From: CBDHDN01 sp965261585 | GTDB taxonomy: Bacteria > Pseudomonadota > Alphaproteobacteria > UBA6615 | Assembly (NCBI GenBank): GCA_965261585.1 | Contig: CBDHDN010000072.1 | Location: 1 to 31,308, forward strand | Length of the DNA: 31,308 nucleotides | Direction of reading: 5' to 3' | Part shown: positions 27,242-31,308 of the stretch, piece after piece | Numbering within the stretch: the stretch's first letter is position 1 | Layout of the letters: the number at the start of each line of letters is the position of its first letter | Position numbers and translations under genes: made by a program | Notes under the pieces: generated by a model | Seen by the model: the letters and a program-made list of their open reading frames with translations, nothing else | The model's database searches: none | Told to the model about the DNA's origin: nothing

Positions 27242-28426
27242 ATGAGTGACGCGGCGCCACCAGGCCCGACGCAACTGCGCCGGCAACAGCTGACCGCGCT
27301 CGCCGCCATCGGCCTCGGCGTTGCCGCGCTGCTGACCATCTTCTGGGACACCGCGATCTCGATCGAGCGCACCTGGGCCGGTTCGGACCTGTTCGGCCAC
27401 GGCTTCCTGATCCTGCCGATCACCGCGTTTCTGCTGTGGCGCCGCCGCGCGGCGCTGCGCCAGCTCGTGCCGACCACCAGCCTGCTCGGCCTCGCGGTCA
27501 TCGCCGTCATGGCGGTTGGCTGGCTGCTCGGCGATCTGGCGGCGGCGAGCGTCGTCAAACAGTTCGCGCTGGTCGGCATGATCCAGGGTCTGGTGCTCGC
27601 GGTGCTGGGCGTGCAGGCGACTCGGATCATCCTGTTCCCGCTTGCCTACCTCTATTTTGGCGCGCCGGTCGGTGCGTTTCTGATCGAGCCCTTGCAGGAC
27701 GTCACCGCCGAGTTCGTCGTCGCGGCACTGCGGATGACGGGCATTCCCGTCTATCTCGACGGCCTGCTCATCCACATCGCGTCCGGCAGTTTCGAGGTTG
27801 CCGCCGCCTGTTCGGGCACGCGGTTCCTGATCAGCACGGTGGCCCTGTCGACGCTCGGCGCCAACCTGTTCTATCGGTCGCTCAGGCGCCGCGCCTTGTT
27901 CATGGCCCTGGCGGTCATCGTGCCGATCATCGCCAACGGCATCCGGGCCTACGGCATCGTCATGATCGCCGATTTGTCGAACTACCGCTGGGGTGTCGGC
28001 GAGGACCACGTGACGATGGGCATGATCTTCATGTCGATGGTGACGCTTGGGCTGCTGTTCGTCGGCATGTCGATGCGCGAGCCGGGGCGGGGCGACCTGC
28101 TGGCCGAGGATCCGCGCGATCTGCGCATTCGCCAAGGCGTGGCGGTTCGGCGAAACGGGCTCGTGGGCATGGCCATCGGCGCCGTGATCGTGGCCGCTGC
28201 CGCACCGGGCTACACCGGCGTGGTCGGGCAGCGCTCGGTGGCAGCCGCGCCGCCGGCGCTGGCCGCGCCGACCATCAGCGCGCCATGGGCGGCCCGCGAG
28301 ACGCCAGACGAGCGTTGGCATCCGTCATTTGCCGGCACCGACGCCGAAGTGTTTCGAACCTTCGTTGCCGGCGACAAATCGGTGGACTTCTACTTCGCCT
28401 TCTACGACGGACTGCATCGGCAATGA
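27242..28426 (+). CDS. xrtA: Exosortase A fused to a truncated EpsI-type domain
   Basis: I chose ATG 27242 (AAGGGG upstream), giving 394 residues. The N-terminal 290 residues are the multi-pass exosortase: HGFLILPITAFLLW, then the catalytic Cys in AACSG (C190), the conserved Arg in NGIRAYG (R235) and His in GEDH (H256). XrtA is the membrane transpeptidase-like enzyme that processes PEP-CTERM proteins at the inner membrane. From about residue 340 a periplasmic EpsI-type domain starts (WHPSFAGTDAEVFRTF, VDFYFAFY) but stops after 50 residues because foreign sequence begins near 28415. The exosortase catalytic part is complete; the EpsI part, often fused in alphaproteobacteria, is cut. Confidence 0.88.
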   Translation: MSDAAPPGPTQLRRQQLTALAAIGLGVAALLTIFWDTAISIERTWAGSDLFGHGFLILPITAFLLWRRRAALRQLVPTTSLLGLAVIAVMAVGWLLGDLAAASVVKQFALVGMIQGLVLAVLGVQATRIILFPLAYLYFGAPVGAFLIEPLQDVTAEFVVAALRMTGIPVYLDGLLIHIASGSFEVAAACSGTRFLISTVALSTLGANLFYRSLRRRALFMALAVIVPIIANGIRAYGIVMIADLSNYRWGVGEDHVTMGMIFMSMVTLGLLFVGMSMREPGRGDLLAEDPRDLRIRQGVAVRRNGLVGMAIGAVIVAAAAPGYTGVVGQRSVAAAPPALAAPTISAPWAARETPDERWHPSFAGTDAEVFRTFVAGDKSVDFYFAFYDGLHRQ

Positions 28427-28616
28427 GGATGCGTCGACGTGGGTCTGCACGCTGCGCGACGGCGTGAAGTTCCATGACGGCTCGGACCTCGACGCCAACG
28501 ACGTGGTGGCCTCCTGGGCCGCCGGCATCGACGCAACGAACCCCAACCACAAGGGCAATACCGGGGCGTTCGAGTACTACAGCTACCTGTGGGACGGCCT
28601 GATCAACTCCGAATAG
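28410..28616 (+). pseudogene. Peptide-type ABC transporter binding protein (family 5), C-terminal remnant
   Basis: Only the last 65 or so residues remain: CIGNEDASTWVCTLRDGVKFHDGSD, then ANDVVASWAAGIDATNP and YYSYLWDGLINSE before the TAG at 28614-28616. This is the tail of a DppA/OppA-like periplasmic binding protein and sits in the right place just before its permease genes. The start and most of the gene were replaced by the XrtA/EpsI gene at a junction near 28415. The transporter therefore lacks its own binding protein here. Confidence 0.78.
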
Positions 28617-28653
28617 AGGCTCAGGCTCTCAGGTTTGTTCCTTCGGTTGATGA

Positions 28654-28684
28654 GGGTGTGCGGGCGCACACGCACCGCACACCC
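28654..28684 (+). terminator. Perfect 10-bp hairpin between binding-protein remnant and dppB
   Basis: GGGTGTGCGG (28654-28663) pairs fully with CCGCACACCC (28675-28684) around an 11-base loop. No T run follows. Such stems after binding-protein genes usually protect the upstream mRNA 3' end and limit read-through into the permeases. Confidence 0.6.
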
Positions 28685-28712
28685 GTCGGCTTGGGCGTAA
28701 GAGCATGCCTGC

Positions 28713-29789
28713 ATGCTGAGATACATCGCCAAGCGCCTGCTGGTGTCGATCCCGGTCCTGTTCGGCATCCTGGTCGTGACGTTCGTGCTGGCGCGCCTGA
28801 TCCCCGGCGACCCGTGCAAGTCGATCCTTGGCGAGAAGGCAACCCAAGAGGTCTGCGACCGGTTCAACCACGCGCACGGCTTCGACAGGCCGATCCATGT
28901 CCAGTTCGGCCTTTATGCTGCCCGCGTCGTGCGCGGCGATTTCGGCAACTCGATCCGCTTCAGCCGGCCGGTCTCGCAGATCCTTGTCGAGCGGCTGCCG
29001 ACGACGATCGAACTGGCCGTCGGTGGCCTGATCGTCGCCATCCTAATCGGCGTGCCGCTGGGCATCATCTCGGCCGTCCGCCACAACACCGGGGTCGACG
29101 TCGGCACCATGATCCTCGCCAATATCGGTATCTCGATGCCGGTGTTCTGGCTTGGCCTGATGCTGGCCTTCCTCTTCGCGTTGGTGCTCAAGGGCACCCC
29201 GTTCTGGTTGCCGCCGTCGGGGCGCCTGTCGCCCGGCCTTGTCTCGATACCATTCTTCGAGGCCTGGGGCTGGACGGTTCAGGCGGGCACGACCGGCTCC
29301 CGCTTCCTCGAATTCTTTGCCAACCACCTGATCTTTAATTCGATCATCACCGGCAACTGGGAGATCCTCAAGGACGCCATCCGGCATCTGATCCTGCCCG
29401 TCGCGACCCTGAGCACGATCCCGATGGCGATCATCGCCCGGATGACGCGGTCGAGTCTGCTGGACGTGCTGAGCCGCGACTACGTGCGCACGGCTCGGGC
29501 CAAGGGCGGGCGCGAGGGGCGCGTCGTCATGATCCACGCCGTGCGCAACGCGCTGTTGCCGGTCGTGACGGTCCTCGGCCTGCAGATGGGGGCGCTGTTG
29601 TCCGGTGCCGTGCTGACCGAGACCGTATTCAGCCTGGCCGGCGTCGGCCGTATGCTGTTTGAGGCGATCACCGCCCGCGACTTCCCGATCATCCAGGCGT
29701 TCACCGTGGTCATCGCCGTCTCCTACATGCTGATCAACCTGATTGTGGATGTGTCCTACGGCTTCCTCGATCCCCGTATCGAGGTATAG
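28713..29789 (+). CDS. Peptide/oligosaccharide ABC transporter permease, DppB/OppB type, last codons replaced by IS256
   Basis: The protein has 358 residues starting MLRYIAKRLLVSIPVLFGILVVTF, the typical first helix. It has six membrane segments and the permease coupling loop (DYVRTARAKGG...MIHAVRNALLPVV). IS256 is inserted after the codon for Ile in FLDPRI. The natural end would be RLQ and TAG (read after the element at 31177-31188); now it is EV and a TAG supplied by the element's first bases. The change affects only the cytoplasmic tail, so the protein is probably still functional. The substrate is unknown. Confidence 0.9.
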   Translation: MLRYIAKRLLVSIPVLFGILVVTFVLARLIPGDPCKSILGEKATQEVCDRFNHAHGFDRPIHVQFGLYAARVVRGDFGNSIRFSRPVSQILVERLPTTIELAVGGLIVAILIGVPLGIISAVRHNTGVDVGTMILANIGISMPVFWLGLMLAFLFALVLKGTPFWLPPSGRLSPGLVSIPFFEAWGWTVQAGTTGSRFLEFFANHLIFNSIITGNWEILKDAIRHLILPVATLSTIPMAIIARMTRSSLLDVLSRDYVRTARAKGGREGRVVMIHAVRNALLPVVTVLGLQMGALLSGAVLTETVFSLAGVGRMLFEAITARDFPIIQAFTVVIAVSYMLINLIVDVSYGFLDPRIEV

Positions 29790-31167
29790 CTGAATCTTGT
29801 GTACGGCGTTGGAAAGAGGGCGGCGTATCCTGGTGATTGTTGCAGTCACCACTTGACCTAAGCCAAGGAAGGATACGCCATGGAAGAGAATACCGTTGTT
29901 GCCTTTCGGAACCCATCGAATTTTCAGGATGACCCGTTGACGGAAGTCCTACGAGCTGGGGCGCGTGAGTTGCTGGCTCAAGCCGTGGAAGCTGAAGTTG
30001 CCGAGTTTCTGGAAGGTCATGCGACGCTGGTTGATGACCGGGGCCGTCGCCGGATTGTACGCAATGGCCACTTGCCGGAACGGCTGATACAGACCGGGAT
30101 CGGCCCGGTGGACGTGCGTCAGCCGCGTGTCCGGGATCGGAGAGCCGGCGAGGGTGCCGGCGCCATCCGGTTCACGTCGGCGATCCTGCCGCGCTATCTG
30201 CGCCGCACCAAGAGCCTGGAGGATTTGCTGCCGTGGCTATACTTGAGGGGCATCTCCAGCGGCGATTTCTCGGAAGCGTTGGCGGCGTTGCTGGGGGCAC
30301 AGGCCCCGGGTCTGTCGGCCTCCACGATCGGGCGACTGAAGGAAGTTTGGCAAGACGAGATGGAGCGCTGGCAACGGCGTGATTTATCGGCCAAGCGCTA
30401 CGTCTACTTCTGGGTCGACGGCATCTATTTTGGCGCCCGCCTGGAAGAGGAGAAGCAATGCATCCTGGTTATCATCGGCGCCACGGATCACGGAACCAAG
30501 GAGTTGATCGCCATCACCGACGGCTACCGCGAGAGCGAACAATCCTGGCGCGAGGTGCTGCTCGATCTCAAGCGGCGTGGTCTCGGCATCGGCCCGGAAC
30601 TGGTGACCGGCGATGGCGCGCTCGGCTTCTGGAAGGCGCTCCGCCAAGTCTACGGGGCCGCCCGCGAGCAGCGCTGCTGGGTGCATAAGACGGGCAATAT
30701 CTTGAACAAGCTACCCAAGGGTCGGCAGAACAAGGCCAAGGGTCACTTGCAGGATATCTGGATGGCCGAAACCAGGAAGGACGCGGAGACCGCCTTCGAC
30801 TTCTTCCTGGAAGCCTACGGACCGAAGTACGAAAAGGCCACGGCCTGCCTGGCCAAGGACCGGGACGCCTTGCTGAGCTTCTACGACTTCCCCGCCGAGC
30901 ATTGGAAGCATGTGCGGACGACGAACCCCATCGAGAGCACCTTCGCCACGGTTCGCCTTCGCACCTATCGGACCAAGGGTTGCCTGTCACGCAAGACGGC
31001 GATGGCCATGGTCTTCAAGCTTTGCCAGGGGGCCAGCAAGAAATGGCGGAGGCTCAATGGATCAGATCAGTTCGCCGAGATCATTCGAGGCGTCAAATTC
31101 GTGAATGGAGAACGCCAGGATCGCGCCGCCGCATGACAAACCCATACACAACTTTTGACAATAGCTC
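29781..31167 (+). mobile_element. IS256-family insertion sequence copy 2, 1387 bp
   Basis: The element is flanked by the 9-bp duplication CCCCGTATC (29772-29780 and 31168-31176). Ends and length are the same as copy 1. Its insertion separates dppB from dppC and probably has a polar effect. The different target duplication shows it transposed independently of copy 1. Confidence 0.95.
29880..31136 (+). CDS. IS256-family transposase, copy 2
   Basis: The 418 residues are identical to copy 1 except for one substitution (YDFPAEHW here, YDFAAEHW there), outside the DDE residues. The frame is intact and has the same ribosome site. Confidence 0.95.
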   Translation: MEENTVVAFRNPSNFQDDPLTEVLRAGARELLAQAVEAEVAEFLEGHATLVDDRGRRRIVRNGHLPERLIQTGIGPVDVRQPRVRDRRAGEGAGAIRFTSAILPRYLRRTKSLEDLLPWLYLRGISSGDFSEALAALLGAQAPGLSASTIGRLKEVWQDEMERWQRRDLSAKRYVYFWVDGIYFGARLEEEKQCILVIIGATDHGTKELIAITDGYRESEQSWREVLLDLKRRGLGIGPELVTGDGALGFWKALRQVYGAAREQRCWVHKTGNILNKLPKGRQNKAKGHLQDIWMAETRKDAETAFDFFLEAYGPKYEKATACLAKDRDALLSFYDFPAEHWKHVRTTNPIESTFATVRLRTYRTKGCLSRKTAMAMVFKLCQGASKKWRRLNGSDQFAEIIRGVKFVNGERQDRAAA

Positions 31168-31188
31168 CCCCGTATCAGGCTGCAATAG

Positions 31189-31308
31189 ATGGTGCAGGTC
31201 ACGACGTTGAAGGGTATGGCGGCGAAGTTCGCCGAGGCGACCCCGGACAACGACCAGCTGCTCGGCAGTCCGACGTCGCTGTGGAAGACGGCGCTGAAGC
31301 GCCTGTTG
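31189..31308 (+). CDS. Peptide/oligosaccharide ABC transporter permease, DppC type, N-terminal fragment (runs off the window)
   Basis: ATG 31189 immediately follows the original dppB stop TAG (31186-31188), the usual tight dppB-dppC spacing. The 40 visible residues (MVQVTTLKGMAAKFAEATPD, then SLWKTALKRLL) form a cytoplasmic leader like that of many DppC proteins; the first membrane helix would follow beyond the window. The identification rests mainly on position. Confidence 0.65.
   Translation, partial: MVQVTTLKGMAAKFAEATPDNDQLLGSPTSLWKTALKRLL

Overview
The window is GC-rich chromosomal DNA (roughly two-thirds G+C) from what is most likely an alphaproteobacterium, possibly Rhodospirillales- or Geminicoccales-like. 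This is inferred from gene families and codon use; there is no rRNA or tRNA here to settle it. It is an accessory region with many insertion sequences and many broken genes. At least fourteen single-base frameshifts, two in-frame amber codons and three or four gene-truncating deletions can be read directly from the sequence.

Left part (1-12.7 kb): a sugar locus that I read as the D-apiose/D-apionate catabolic cluster. It holds the tail of a Gfo/Idh/MocA dehydrogenase, a GntR/FadR-type regulator, a RuBisCO-like protein, a DUF1537 kinase (OiaK-like) and D-apionate oxidoisomerase (ApnO-like). Facing them on the minus strand is a sugar ABC transporter: binding protein, two-domain fused permease, single-cassette ATPase and a translationally coupled beta-propeller protein. 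The RuBisCO-like gene has three frameshifts, the kinase has an internal deletion plus a frameshift, and the oxidoisomerase is split by an IS3-family element with a perfect 3-bp target duplication. Between the two halves lie a VapBC module (antitoxin intact, toxin broken), a GFA-family gene and a small unknown gene.

Middle (12.9-22.7 kb): a sigma factor/anti-sigma pair collapsed into one hybrid by deletion, then an XRE regulator divergent from a membrane fatty acid desaturase. A pile of mobile elements follows: IS5-type, a truncated IS5-type fused to a truncated IS1380, an IS256 inside that IS1380, an intact IS1380 abutting it, and a 103-bp MITE-like element. Several of these sit on the tetranucleotide CTAG.

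Right part (22.7-31.3 kb): a canonical exosortase A (XrtA/PEP-CTERM) exopolysaccharide gene run: XrtA-system ATPase, polysaccharide deacetylase, FemAB-like protein, glycosyltransferase (amber codon inside), then XrtA fused to an EpsI-like domain. The EpsI part is cut off and joined to the tail of a peptide-type ABC binding protein, followed by its permease genes dppB and dppC. A second, nearly identical IS256 copy is inserted four codons before the dppB stop.

I see no CRISPR array, no phage and no clearly novel defence system. The most notable features are the apiose locus caught in decay, the sigma/anti-sigma hybrid, the exosortase/transporter junction, the CTAG-stacked elements and a retrovirus-type slippery heptamer in the IS3 element.
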